Assembly (NCBI RefSeq): GCF_965137005.1
Contig: NZ_CBCRXM010000013.1
Location: 1-64,000, forward strand
Direction: 5' to 3'
From: Sphingomonas_O antarctica
Lineage (GTDB): Bacteria > Pseudomonadota > Alphaproteobacteria > Sphingomonadales > Sphingomonadaceae
Length of the DNA stretch: 64,000 bases
Shown here piece by piece: positions 25,605-34,473 of the stretch (positions are counted from its first letter, which is position 1; each line of letters starts with the position of its first letter). Position numbers and translations under genes: made by a program. A model generated the notes under the pieces. The model worked only from the letters and a program-made list of their open reading frames with translations, was not told the DNA's origin and did not search any database.

Positions 25605-26011
25605 GCAGTCGCTTTCGGCAGTGCCTCGATGATCACAAAGGCCTGCGCCCAGGGGTGATCGTCGGTGAGCGTCAAATGGATGCGCGGCTCATAGCCGTCG
25701 GGAATAAGCGCGTCGAGCGCCGCTTGCGCCCCGCCCGCCAACGCCAAAGTCGGCGCACCCGACCGGGCGTTGACCACGCCGATGTCCTTCATGAACACCC
25801 CGCGCTTAAAGCCCGTGCCGACGGCCTTGGAAAAAGCCTCTTTTGCGGCGAAGCGCTTGGCGTAGGTGCCCGCGCGGGTGAACGGCCGCCGCGCCGCCTT
25901 GGCACGTTCGACATCCGTGAACACGCGATTTTCGAAACGCTCGCCGAAGCGGTCGAGCGAGTTCTGGATCCGCTCGATATTGCAGAGATCAGAGCCGAGG
26001 CCGACGATCAT
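25601..26011 (-). CDS. acpS: holo-[acyl-carrier-protein] synthase
   Basis: A 136-residue phosphopantetheinyl transferase that charges acyl carrier protein with the 4'-phosphopantetheine arm from coenzyme A. The first metal-binding motif IVGLGSDLCNIERI and the second FAAKEAFSKAVG are both present. The protein is slightly longer than the usual 120-130 residues. It is 7 bases after pdxJ and overlaps lepB by 4 bases. Confidence 0.95.
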   Translation of the reverse strand: MIVGLGSDLCNIERIQNSLDRFGERFENRVFTDVERAKAARRPFTRAGTYAKRFAAKEAFSKAVGTGFKRGVFMKDIGVVNARSGAPTLALAGGAQAALDALIPDGYEPRIHLTLTDDHPWAQAFVIIEALPKATA

Positions 26012-26018
26012 GCTTGAG

Positions 26019-26747
26019 TCATCGTGCCGCCGCCATCAGCGCCTTCATCTCGCGCACACTCTCGCCCAGCCCGCCGAAGATCGCCTCGCCGATCAGGAAA
26101 TGCCCGATGTTCAACTCGGCGATTTGCGGGATCGCGGCGACGGGCGCGACATTATCGAAGGTCAGGCCGTGCCCCGCGTGCGGCTCGATACCGTTCTTGG
26201 CCGCCAGCGCCGCCATGTCGGCGATGCGGCGCAGTTCCTCGACCTGCGGCGCGCCAACCCGGTGCGCATACCGCCCGGTGTGAAACTCGACCACCGGCGC
26301 GCCGAGGCGGATCGCCGCTTCGACCTGTTCGGGCGACGGCTCGATGAACAGGCTGACGCGCACCCCGGCATCGAGCAAGCGCGCGACGAACGGCGTCAGG
26401 CTGTTGTGCTGGCCATAGGCATCCAGCCCGCCCTCGGTCGTCCGCTCCTCGCGCTTTTCCGGCACGATGCACGCGGCATGGGGGCGGTGCTTGAGCGCGA
26501 TGGCCAGCATCTCGTCGGTGGCCGCCATTTCGAGATTGAGCGGCAAATCGATTTCGCCCATCAACCGCGCGATATCGTCATCGCGAATGTGCCTCCGGTC
26601 CTCGCGCAGGTGAGCGGTTATGCCATCCGCCCCCACCTCCGCCGCGATCCGCGCCGCGCGGACCGGGTCGGGATGCTCGCCCCCCCGCGCATTGCGCACC
26701 GTCGCGACATGGTCGATGTTGACGCCGAGGCGGAGATGGCCGGTCAT
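26019..26747 (-). CDS. pdxJ: pyridoxine 5'-phosphate synthase
   Basis: 242 residues. The enzyme joins 1-deoxyxylulose-5-phosphate and aminoacetone phosphate in vitamin B6 synthesis. The N-terminus MTGHLRLGVNIDHVATVRNA is diagnostic, followed by DGITAHLREDRRHI, PHAACIVPEKREERTTEGG and VSLFIEPSPEQVEAA. The ATG at 26747 was chosen by this conserved start; the frame stays open upstream over the next gene but that part has no family match. It overlaps the 161-residue membrane protein gene by 4 bases. Confidence 0.96.
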   Translation of the reverse strand: MTGHLRLGVNIDHVATVRNARGGEHPDPVRAARIAAEVGADGITAHLREDRRHIRDDDIARLMGEIDLPLNLEMAATDEMLAIALKHRPHAACIVPEKREERTTEGGLDAYGQHNSLTPFVARLLDAGVRVSLFIEPSPEQVEAAIRLGAPVVEFHTGRYAHRVGAPQVEELRRIADMAALAAKNGIEPHAGHGLTFDNVAPVAAIPQIAELNIGHFLIGEAIFGGLGESVREMKALMAAAR

Positions 26748-27229
26748 CGCCGCGCCCCCGTTCCAGCGAACCATGCCAGCGCCGCCGCCGACCCCAGGCC
26801 GGCAGTCGCCTGCATCGCCGCACTGCCAGCCGGAAGCAGCAGCGCGGCAGCGTCGATCGCCGTCATCGTCGCGGCCAGCCACAGATAGCGCTCTCCGCCC
26901 CCGGCCCACCACAGTCCGATGAAGTGCAACCCGACGAGGATACCAACAGCCGGCAACAAATAGCCGCCCAGCCCCCACCGCCCGAGCAACAGCTGCGTCA
27001 CCGCGATTGCCGCGAATTCGGCGATCACCGCGATCCTGTAGCGGCCCATTCGAAACAGCCCGGTGCGCGGCTCCTCCATTCGCCACGCACGCCAGACGAA
27101 TATGCCGATCACCGCCAATCCGCCCGCGCCGACCAGGCAGCGCCACGGTATGGGCAACGCCGCCGCGCCGAGTATCAACCACAGGACGGCAAACCCAAGC
27201 CCGATCGCGCGCCCGGTAAACGCGCTCAC
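26744..27229 (-). CDS. hypothetical integral membrane protein
   Basis: A 161-residue protein with about five hydrophobic segments (AIGLGFAVLWLILGAAALPIP, LVGAGGLAVIGIFVW, IAVIAEFAAIAVTQLLLG, LLPAVGILVGLHFIGLWW and the C-terminal AALLLPAGSAAMQATAGLG). I do not recognise a family. It is in the pyrE-pdxJ-lepB operon with 4-base overlaps on both sides, so it is clearly translated with those genes, but the context does not reveal a role. Confidence 0.75.
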   Translation of the reverse strand: MSAFTGRAIGLGFAVLWLILGAAALPIPWRCLVGAGGLAVIGIFVWRAWRMEEPRTGLFRMGRYRIAVIAEFAAIAVTQLLLGRWGLGGYLLPAVGILVGLHFIGLWWAGGGERYLWLAATMTAIDAAALLLPAGSAAMQATAGLGSAAALAWFAGTGARR

Positions 27230-28191
27230 GAACAGGCCGCCGCACTAAGCAGATCGTAGGTGAAGCCCTTGCCTTCCCACACTTCGCCAAACGCGAAATC
27301 GTCGGACGAGCGGTTGGTAAAAGCGATCACTACCAGATCGTCGTCGGGGAAAATGAAATTGCGTGCCTGGACGCCATAGATTTCGCCGTCGCGCTGAACG
27401 ATCCGTTTGGGTTTGGCGCAGCCTTTGAGCGTGCCGGGAAAGACCCATTGGCCGAGCGCCTGATAGCTGCCCTTGCCCTCCGGCCTCCACAATTCGGCGA
27501 GGGCGGCGGGCGGCAGCAGCTTGCCGGTCATCAGCGAGCGATCGAAATCGAACACCGCGCGCGCGGTGCCCATGAAACCGCCCGCCGTGTACCAGCTGCC
27601 CAGCTCGAAATAGGGTTCTGGTTTACCGCCGACAAAACCTGGAACGCCCACTTCGCCTAGGCGTGCGACAGTGATGCCTTTAGGCAAGATCGGTCCGCGT
27701 GACTGCTGCACGGTGAGATAATCGCAATTGTTATAGCTGAATGGAGCATCGGACTTAGGTGGTGCCGACATGCAATATGCGAAATCGGGCATAGGTTTCT
27801 GGTAGAAGCTGGGAACGCCACCGATCCCCGTCGGCGTCGCATCGGGATTGGGCAGGCCACTATGGTGCGTGAGCAGTTCACGCCGCGTCAGCTTCTCGAA
27901 ACCCGGCAGCGCGATCCCCATCGGTTTATCGAGTTCACCAAAATAGTTCCTTACGATGAGTGCTGCCGTGATCTGCTTGCTGATCGATGCCAGCCGCCAG
28001 CGCGCACCGGCCTTGTGCAGCTTGCCGCCCGCCGGATCGACCGTACCAAAGGCTTGGTCGGACACGACGGCCTTGCCCTTGCCAACCAGGATTTCGCCCG
28101 CCAGCCCGTAACGCGCGGCAACCTGATCGACCGTTTCTGCCGCGGCTGGCACGGCGATGAGGGCCAACAAGGCGAGTGCGGCAAATCTCAC
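27226..28191 (-). CDS. serine hydrolase, beta-lactamase/penicillin-binding-like fold
   Basis: 321 residues with a signal peptide (MRFAALALLALIAVPAAAE). The class C beta-lactamase-like active site is present: the SxxK motif in RLASISKQITAALIV and a YxN motif in FSYNNCDY. Members act as esterases, D-amino acid peptidases or lactamases in the periplasm. Unusually it sits within an operon of housekeeping genes, with 4-base overlaps both to pyrE and to the membrane protein gene. Substrate is unknown. Confidence 0.83.
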   Translation of the reverse strand: MRFAALALLALIAVPAAAETVDQVAARYGLAGEILVGKGKAVVSDQAFGTVDPAGGKLHKAGARWRLASISKQITAALIVRNYFGELDKPMGIALPGFEKLTRRELLTHHSGLPNPDATPTGIGGVPSFYQKPMPDFAYCMSAPPKSDAPFSYNNCDYLTVQQSRGPILPKGITVARLGEVGVPGFVGGKPEPYFELGSWYTAGGFMGTARAVFDFDRSLMTGKLLPPAALAELWRPEGKGSYQALGQWVFPGTLKGCAKPKRIVQRDGEIYGVQARNFIFPDDDLVVIAFTNRSSDDFAFGEVWEGKGFTYDLLSAAACS

Positions 28192-28763
28192 CTCCGACTC
28201 CCCGGCTTGATCGCCGGTATTGCTGCCAGATCGGGCGGCAATTTATCCGCTTCGTAGGCCGGCACATCCATCTTGAGCAGCGACACCAAGGGCAAGCCGA
28301 TATCCGCCGTCCCGTTCGAACGATCGACGATGCACGCGGCGCCGAGCAATACGCCGGGATGCTCGCGAATGGCGGCGATGCATTCGCGCGAACTGAGCCC
28401 GGTGGTTACGATATCCTCAACCATGACGATCCGCGTGCCCGCCGGAATCTCGAAGCCGCGGCGCAGATGGAACTCGCCGTCCTCGCGCTCGACAAACACG
28501 GCCCTGCAGCCGAGGGCGCGCGCAGTCTCATAGCCGGGGATGATCCCCCCGATCGCGGGTGAGACCACCAGATCGACTTCACCAAAGGATGTGCGGATAA
28601 GGTCGCCCAGCGCGCCGCACACGCGCGCGGTGCGCACCGGATCCTCGAAAATGCGCATTTTCTGGAGAAACACTGGCGAATGCAGCCCCGACGACAGGAT
28701 GAAGTGCCCCTCGAGCAATGCTTGCGCGGCGCGAAATTCCGCGAGTACCTCTTCGTCGGTCAT
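28188..28763 (-). CDS. pyrE: orotate phosphoribosyltransferase
   Basis: A 191-residue enzyme making orotidine 5'-phosphate from orotate and PRPP in pyrimidine synthesis. The PRPP-binding loop MVEDIVTTGLSSRECI is intact, as are ILSSGLHSPVFLQKM near residue 25 and VVSPAIGGIIPGYE. It is the first gene of the seven-gene minus-strand operon; the divergent coxB begins 120 bases away, so both promoters must lie in that gap. Confidence 0.95.
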   Translation of the reverse strand: MTDEEVLAEFRAAQALLEGHFILSSGLHSPVFLQKMRIFEDPVRTARVCGALGDLIRTSFGEVDLVVSPAIGGIIPGYETARALGCRAVFVEREDGEFHLRRGFEIPAGTRIVMVEDIVTTGLSSRECIAAIREHPGVLLGAACIVDRSNGTADIGLPLVSLLKMDVPAYEADKLPPDLAAIPAIKPGSRR

Positions 28764-28883
28764 TTACCCTCCGTAACGTGCCGAAATCCCCGCGCCAATG
28801 CCCTTCACAGGGGCGCGGTCGCTGATTATAGGCGCTTGCACAGAGTGCGCCGTCGGGCGCGATTCCAGGGACGCCGATTGCCG

Positions 28884-29972
28884 ATGAAATTGTTCGCTCC
28901 GCTTTTGATTGCCCTCGGTCTCGGCCTCTCCGCGCCCGTGCTGGCCCAGCCCGCACCGGCTCCAGTCGTTGCCGAACAGCAGGCTGCTGCCGCGACCGCC
29001 AATGCCGCCGCCCCGGTCGCGACACCGGCGGTTGCCGCGCCGGTCCTGCCAAAAACCGAGGCTGGCATCGGCCAGCCGACTCCCGGCGCCATCGGCATCC
29101 AGAAACAGGTGACGGTCAACGGCGAACGCGCCTTATGGATGCACAATGCGCTGTTGATGCCGATCATCACGGTCATCTCGTTCTTCGTGCTCGGGCTGTT
29201 GTTCTGGGTGGCGATCTTCCACAATCGCCGGTCGAACCCCGTGGCGTCGAAAACCAGCCACCACACCGGACTCGAAATCGCCTGGACGCTGATCCCCGTG
29301 TTGATCCTGGTGGCGATCGCGATTCCCTCGATCTCGCTGCTGGCCGCGCAGTACAAGCCTGCGGGCAAGGACGCGCTGACGATCAAGGCGATCGGCAACC
29401 AATGGTATTGGTCGTACGAATACCCCGACAATGGCGGGTTCGAAGTCGTCGCCAACATGCTGCCCGACGACAAGGCGAAGGCCGCCGGCAAGCCCCGCTT
29501 GCTGGGCACCGACAACCCGATCGTCATCCCCATCGGCACGACCATCCGGCTGCTGACCACCGCCAATGACGTGATCCACAGCTGGGCGGTTCCGGCGTTC
29601 TGGACCAAGATGGACGCGGTCCCCGGCCGGACCAACGAGACGACCTTCAAGGTCGATCGCATCGGCACCTATTATGGCCAGTGTTCCGAACTGTGCGGTG
29701 CGCGCCACGGCTTCATGCCGATCGAGGTTTCGGTCGTGAGCAAGGCCGATTTCGACCAGTGGGTGCTATCGAAGGGCGGCAAGATTTCGAACGGCAGTGC
29801 CGCCAGCGCCGCCAAGGCCGCGAACGCCGAAGCGGGCGGTGGCGGACAGGCGCTGCAGGCTCCGGCCACCGCGTCCGGCACCGTGCCGACCGCCACTGCA
29901 CCCGACAATGCGACAGTTCCGGCCAAGACGACGGGCACCGCCCCCGCCAACGCCGCGACCGCGAACCACTGA
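28884..29972 (+). CDS. coxB: cytochrome c oxidase subunit II
   Basis: 362 residues. A signal peptide (KLFAPLLIALGLGLSAPVLA) precedes two transmembrane helices (ALLMPIITVISFFVLGLLFWVAIF and LEIAWTLIPVLILVAIAIPSIS). The CuA domain has the histidine in VIHSWAVPAF and both cysteines and the methionine in YGQCSELCGARHGFM. The last 60 residues are an alanine/proline-rich extension after the CuA domain. It accepts electrons from cytochrome c for CoxA. The ATG at 28884 is chosen because it begins the signal peptide. CoxA starts 10 bases after the stop. Confidence 0.95.
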   Translation: MKLFAPLLIALGLGLSAPVLAQPAPAPVVAEQQAAAATANAAAPVATPAVAAPVLPKTEAGIGQPTPGAIGIQKQVTVNGERALWMHNALLMPIITVISFFVLGLLFWVAIFHNRRSNPVASKTSHHTGLEIAWTLIPVLILVAIAIPSISLLAAQYKPAGKDALTIKAIGNQWYWSYEYPDNGGFEVVANMLPDDKAKAAGKPRLLGTDNPIVIPIGTTIRLLTTANDVIHSWAVPAFWTKMDAVPGRTNETTFKVDRIGTYYGQCSELCGARHGFMPIEVSVVSKADFDQWVLSKGGKISNGSAASAAKAANAEAGGGGQALQAPATASGTVPTATAPDNATVPAKTTGTAPANAATANH

Positions 29973-29982
29973 GACTCAGCAT

Positions 29983-31680
29983 ATGACCGATATCGCCGCC
30001 ACCCCGCACGACTTTCACGGCCACGCGCATGACCATGATCATGCCCATGACGCGGATCACAAGCCGGGCTTTTTCGCCCGCTGGTTCATGTCGACCAATC
30101 ACAAGGATATCGGCACGCTGTATCTGATCTTCGCAATCATCGCGGGGATCATCGGCGGCGGCATTTCGGGGATGATGCGCGTCGAATTGGCGACACCGGG
30201 CATTCAATGGCTCGAATATTGGGCGAACATCCACAACGGCATGGTCGGTCAGGGTCCCGCGACGATGGATGAGGCGTACCATCTGTGGAACGTCCTGATC
30301 ACCGCGCACGGGCTGATCATGGTGTTCTTCATGGTCATGCCGGCGATGATCGGCGGTTTCGGCAACTGGTTCGTGCCGATCATGATCGGCGCGCCCGACA
30401 TGGCGTTCCCGCGCATGAACAATATCAGCTTCTGGCTGCTCGTTCCCGCGTTCATCCTGTTGCTCGGTTCAAGCTTCTTCAGCGGTGGCAGCGGCCTCGG
30501 CGCCGGCACCGGCTGGACGGTCTATGCCCCGCTGTCGACGTCGGGTTCGGTCGGTCCGTCGGTCGACATGGCGATCCTTTCGCTCCACCTCGCGGGCGCA
30601 AGCTCGATCCTCGGCGCGATCAATTTCATCACAACGATCTTCAACATGCGTGCGCCGGGCATGACCCTGCACAAGATGCCGCTGTTCGTGTGGTCGGTGC
30701 TGGTCACCGCGTTCCTGTTGTTGCTGGCATTGCCGGTGCTCGCGGCGGCGATCACCATGCTGCTAACCGACCGTAATTTCGGCACGACATTCTATGACGC
30801 GTCGGGCGGGGGCGATCCGATCCTGTACCAGCATCTGTTCTGGTTCTTCGGTCACCCCGAGGTCTACATCATGATCCTGCCGGGCTTCGGCATGGTCAGC
30901 CAGATCGTCGCGACCTTCTCGAAAAAGCCGGTGTTCGGCTATCTCGGCATGGCCTATGCAATGGTCGCGATCGGCGTGGTCGGCTTCATCGTGTGGGCGC
31001 ACCACATGTTCACCACCGGCCTCAGCGTGAACGTGAAGATGTATTTCACCGCCGCGACGATGGTTATCGCGGTGCCGACAGGGATCAAGATCTTCAGCTG
31101 GATCGCCACGATGTGGGGCGGTTCGATCAGCTTCAAGACCCCGATGATGTGGGCGATCGGCTTCATCTTCATGTTCACCGTCGGTGGCGTCACCGGCGTC
31201 GTGCTCGCCAATGGCGGCATCGATACGTACATGCAGGACACCTATTACGTCGTCGCGCACTTCCACTATGTGCTGTCGCTCGGCGCGGTGTTCTCGCTGT
31301 TCGCGGGCTTCTATTACTGGTTCCCCAAAATGTCGGGGAAGATGTACAATGAATTCCTCGGTCAGGTTCACTTCTGGATCTTCTTCGTCGGCGTAAACGT
31401 GCTGTTCTTCCCGATGCACTTCCTGGGGCTTCAGGGCATGGCGCGGCGTACGCCGGACTATCCCGATGCCCAGGCGTACTGGAACCACATCGCGTCGGAT
31501 TACGGGTACTCGCTTATGGCGATCGGCATGCTGGTGTTCTTCGTGAATATCATCTGGTCGCTCGCCGCGGGCCGCAAGGCGGCAGACAATCCGTGGGGCG
31601 AAGGGGCGACGACGCTCGAATGGACGTTGCCCAGCCCGCCGCCCTACCATCAGTTCGAAACGCTGCCGGTAATCCACTAA
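29983..31680 (+). CDS. coxA: cytochrome c oxidase subunit I
   Basis: A 565-residue, twelve-helix catalytic subunit of the aa3-type oxidase carrying haem a and the haem a3-CuB centre. The CuB ligand segment is FGHPEVYIMILPGFGM with HH in VWAHHMFTTG, and AHFHYVLSLGAV provides the haem histidines. The N-terminal cytoplasmic tail is unusually histidine-rich: eight histidines in residues 9-26, before the first core segment FMSTNHKDIGTLY. In related bacteria the haem O synthase, CtaG and CoxC genes follow; none of them appears here. Confidence 0.96.
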   Translation: MTDIAATPHDFHGHAHDHDHAHDADHKPGFFARWFMSTNHKDIGTLYLIFAIIAGIIGGGISGMMRVELATPGIQWLEYWANIHNGMVGQGPATMDEAYHLWNVLITAHGLIMVFFMVMPAMIGGFGNWFVPIMIGAPDMAFPRMNNISFWLLVPAFILLLGSSFFSGGSGLGAGTGWTVYAPLSTSGSVGPSVDMAILSLHLAGASSILGAINFITTIFNMRAPGMTLHKMPLFVWSVLVTAFLLLLALPVLAAAITMLLTDRNFGTTFYDASGGGDPILYQHLFWFFGHPEVYIMILPGFGMVSQIVATFSKKPVFGYLGMAYAMVAIGVVGFIVWAHHMFTTGLSVNVKMYFTAATMVIAVPTGIKIFSWIATMWGGSISFKTPMMWAIGFIFMFTVGGVTGVVLANGGIDTYMQDTYYVVAHFHYVLSLGAVFSLFAGFYYWFPKMSGKMYNEFLGQVHFWIFFVGVNVLFFPMHFLGLQGMARRTPDYPDAQAYWNHIASDYGYSLMAIGMLVFFVNIIWSLAAGRKAADNPWGEGATTLEWTLPSPPPYHQFETLPVIH

Positions 31681-31689
31681 CGGAGCGAG

Positions 31690-31760
31690 GCGGGTAAGGC
31701 TTCTTTACCCGCCGGTCGCTTCAGCGACGCGAACGTCCGGCCGGCCTCGCTTTCGCGAGG
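31690..31760 (+). terminator. cluster of three hairpins after coxA
   Basis: Three perfect stem-loops follow the coxA stop within 80 bases: GCGGGTAA/TTACCCGC (31690-31712, 7-base loop), GTCGC/GCGAC (31715-31728, loop TTCA), and CCTCGC/GCGAGG (31745-31760, loop TTTC). None has a following T-run, so they may stabilise the coxBA mRNA 3' end or assist Rho-dependent termination rather than act as a classical terminator. Confidence 0.45.
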
Positions 31761-31822
31761 ACCGACGGCGTGGCGCACTTTCATTCACCGGCAATTCAAC
31801 CGACTCGGCGCAGCTTTGCGTG

Positions 31823-33319
31823 ATGTCAGCCAACGCCGCCATCGCTCTCAACCGCTTCGGCCTCGGCGCACGCCCCGACGACACGCCGCCGGGCGATCCC
31901 AAACGCTATCTGCTCGATCAGCTGAAAAGCTTCGATCCGAAACCGCCCGCGCTGGCCGCCGCACCGACACGCGCGAGCGTCGCCGGGCACCTCGCCGAAT
32001 ATCTCGACGAACTGCGCGACATGCGCCAACAGACGGGCGGCAAGACGCAACTCGCCGCCGTCGCCCGGGTCGATCCCGCTGCCATGCCGGGCGCTTCCCC
32101 GCCCGGCATTGGGGCAAAGATCGACCCCGCCGCCAAGACCGCAATGCAGACGGTCCGCAAGGATCAACGCCTCGCCGGCCGCGCCGATTACCTCGCGCTG
32201 ACCGGCGCGCGCGCCACCGCCGCGCTCACCAGCCCCGCGCCGTTCGTCGAACGCCTCACCCATTTCTGGGCCAATCACTTCGCGGTCAGCGCCGACAAAC
32301 TGACCGTTATCGGCCTGTCGGGCCTCCTCGAATTCGAGGCGATCCGCCCCAATGTCCTCGGCAAGTTCGCCGACCTCACCCTCGCCGTCGAACAGCATCC
32401 GGCGATGCTGCTGTATCTCGATCAGGCGCAATCGATCGGCCCCGACAGCCCGGTCGGGCAACGCATCGCCGCGCGCGGCCAGCGCAAGGTCGGACTCAAC
32501 GAAAACCTCGCGCGCGAAATCATGGAGCTGCACACGCTGGGTGTCCGCACCGGTTACACCCAGGCCGACGTCACCGAATTCGCCCGCGCGCTGACCGGTT
32601 GGACGGTCAGCGGCATCGGCCGCGGCCCCGGCGCGAGACTGCTCGGCGTCGCTGACAATCCCGGCGAATTCACCTTCCTCGCCTCGGTCCACCAACCGGG
32701 CACCCGCACGATCGTCGGGCGCAGCTACGACCAACAGGGCGAGGCACAAGCGCGCGCGATCCTCACCGATCTATGCGCCAGCCCGGCGACGGCGACGCAC
32801 ATCGCAACCAAGCTTGCGCGCCATTTCGCGGGCGACACGCCGCCACCTGATTTGGTTCAGCGGCTCGCCGCGAATTTCACATCGACCGGGGGCGATCTGC
32901 CTTCGCTGTATCGCACGCTCATCGAGTCCCCCGAATTGTGGGCGGCGCCCGAGGAAAAGTTCAAATCGCCGTGGGACTGGATGATTTCGTCGTCGCGCGG
33001 GCTGGGCCTCAAAACGCTCGAGGGGCAGCAGGTCGCGGGCCTGATGCAACAACTCGGCCAGCCTGTATGGCGGCCTGGCTCGCCCGCCGGTTATGACGAT
33101 ATCGACGCCAGTTGGGCCGGCCCCGACGCCTTGGTTCGGCGCGTCGAAGCCGCCGAACGCCTCGCGGCGCGCGTGCCCACGCTCGACGCCCGCGCCCTCG
33201 CACCCAAACTGATGCCCGGCACGCTCACGCCGGCAACCGCGCAAGCCATCGCCCGCGCCGACAGCCCGGCACAGGCGACCGCGCTGATGCTCGTCGCCCC
33301 CGAATTCATGCGGAGATAG
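31823..33319 (+). CDS. DUF1800 domain-containing protein
   Basis: About 498 residues. The DUF1800 family pattern is visible: the N-terminal ALNRFGLGARP, RLTHFWANHFAVSADK, NENLAREIMELHTLGVRTGYTQADVTEFARALTGWTV, and FFAGDTPP-like and YRTLIESPELW segments later. Function is not established in the family. The gene pairs with a DUF1501 gene 2 bases downstream, the usual partner, and the pair is thought to act on secreted or surface material. GTG at 31820 is an alternative start. Confidence 0.92.
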   Translation: MSANAAIALNRFGLGARPDDTPPGDPKRYLLDQLKSFDPKPPALAAAPTRASVAGHLAEYLDELRDMRQQTGGKTQLAAVARVDPAAMPGASPPGIGAKIDPAAKTAMQTVRKDQRLAGRADYLALTGARATAALTSPAPFVERLTHFWANHFAVSADKLTVIGLSGLLEFEAIRPNVLGKFADLTLAVEQHPAMLLYLDQAQSIGPDSPVGQRIAARGQRKVGLNENLAREIMELHTLGVRTGYTQADVTEFARALTGWTVSGIGRGPGARLLGVADNPGEFTFLASVHQPGTRTIVGRSYDQQGEAQARAILTDLCASPATATHIATKLARHFAGDTPPPDLVQRLAANFTSTGGDLPSLYRTLIESPELWAAPEEKFKSPWDWMISSSRGLGLKTLEGQQVAGLMQQLGQPVWRPGSPAGYDDIDASWAGPDALVRRVEAAERLAARVPTLDARALAPKLMPGTLTPATAQAIARADSPAQATALMLVAPEFMRR

Positions 33320-33321
33320 AT

Positions 33322-34473
33322 ATGCTCACGCTCGACCGTCGCCATTTGCTGACCAAAGGCGCCCTCGCCGCCGCCGCGCTGGCCACCCCGCGCATCGTCC
33401 TGGCGCAAGCCGCGACCGAGCGTCGGTTCGTGTTCATCATTCAGCGCGGTGCGGCCGATGGGCTCAACATCATCATGCCGACGGGCGATCCGGGGTTCGC
33501 GCCCGCACGCGGCGCACTCGCCATTCCCGGCGGCACCAAATTGGATGGTATGTTCACCCTCCACCCCGCACTCGCCGAAGCTGCGAAAATGTATGCGGCC
33601 AACGAAGCGCTTTTCGCGCACGCCGTCGCGTCGCCCTATCGCGACCGCTCGCATTTCGATGGCCAGAACGTGCTCGAAACCGGCGGCACCGCGGCCTATC
33701 AGTTGCGCGACGGCTGGCTCAACCGCTTGCTGACGCAAGTCCCGCGCACCGATGCCTCGGCCATCGCCGTGTCCGCCACGGTTCCCGTCGCGCTGCGGGG
33801 CAAGATCGACGTGGCGAGCTATGCGCCGTCGGCGCTGCCCCAGGCGTCCGACGATCTCCTCGCCCGCGTGACCCAACTCTATCAGGCCGACACGCAACTC
33901 CACCCGCTCTGGTCGAGCGCGATGGCGACACGCGCCCAGACCAGCGACTTGACGGCGGGCGGCGGCGCCAACGCCGCGGCAACCGGCGCGCTCACCGCTA
34001 AGCTCCTCACCGGCCCGAATTCGGCGCGCATCGCAATGATCGAAACCGGTGGCTGGGACACTCATTCGGCGCAGACCGCGAGATTGGGCGCACAGCTCAA
34101 GGGCCTCGACGCGATGCTCGCGGCGCTCAAAACCGGCCTCGGCCCCGCATGGAGTGACACGCTCGTCCTCGTCGCCACCGAATTCGGCCGGACCGTTGCG
34201 GTCAATGGCACTGGCGGCACCGATCACGGCACGGGTTCGGCAGCAATGCTGTTGGGTGGCGCGGTCGCGGGCGGGCGCGTCGTCGCCGACTGGCCCGGAT
34301 TGTCGGCGGCCAACCTCTACGAAAATCGTGATCTAAAACCGACGCTGGGTCTCGATACCCTGATCGCCGGTGCCCTCGGGCAGCATTACGGGATCGACCC
34401 CGCCCCGCTTGCCCGCGCTTTGTTCCCCGAAACGCCTTATGCCAGCTTCAAGGAACGCCTCGTCCGCGCATAG
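33322..34473 (+). CDS. DUF1501 domain-containing protein with twin-arginine-like signal
   Basis: 383 residues. The N-terminus LDRRHLLTKGALAAAALATPRIVLA is a twin-arginine-like signal sequence, so export of a folded protein is likely. The body matches DUF1501 (sulfatase/phosphatase-like fold): FVFIIQRGAADGLNIIMP, RSHFDGQNVLETGG, ETGGWDTHSAQ, LVATEFGRTV and TDHGTGSAAMLLGG. It is the constant partner of DUF1800 proteins. The last 37 bases overlap the convergent gene on the other strand. Confidence 0.92.
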   Translation: MLTLDRRHLLTKGALAAAALATPRIVLAQAATERRFVFIIQRGAADGLNIIMPTGDPGFAPARGALAIPGGTKLDGMFTLHPALAEAAKMYAANEALFAHAVASPYRDRSHFDGQNVLETGGTAAYQLRDGWLNRLLTQVPRTDASAIAVSATVPVALRGKIDVASYAPSALPQASDDLLARVTQLYQADTQLHPLWSSAMATRAQTSDLTAGGGANAAATGALTAKLLTGPNSARIAMIETGGWDTHSAQTARLGAQLKGLDAMLAALKTGLGPAWSDTLVLVATEFGRTVAVNGTGGTDHGTGSAAMLLGGAVAGGRVVADWPGLSAANLYENRDLKPTLGLDTLIAGALGQHYGIDPAPLARALFPETPYASFKERLVRA

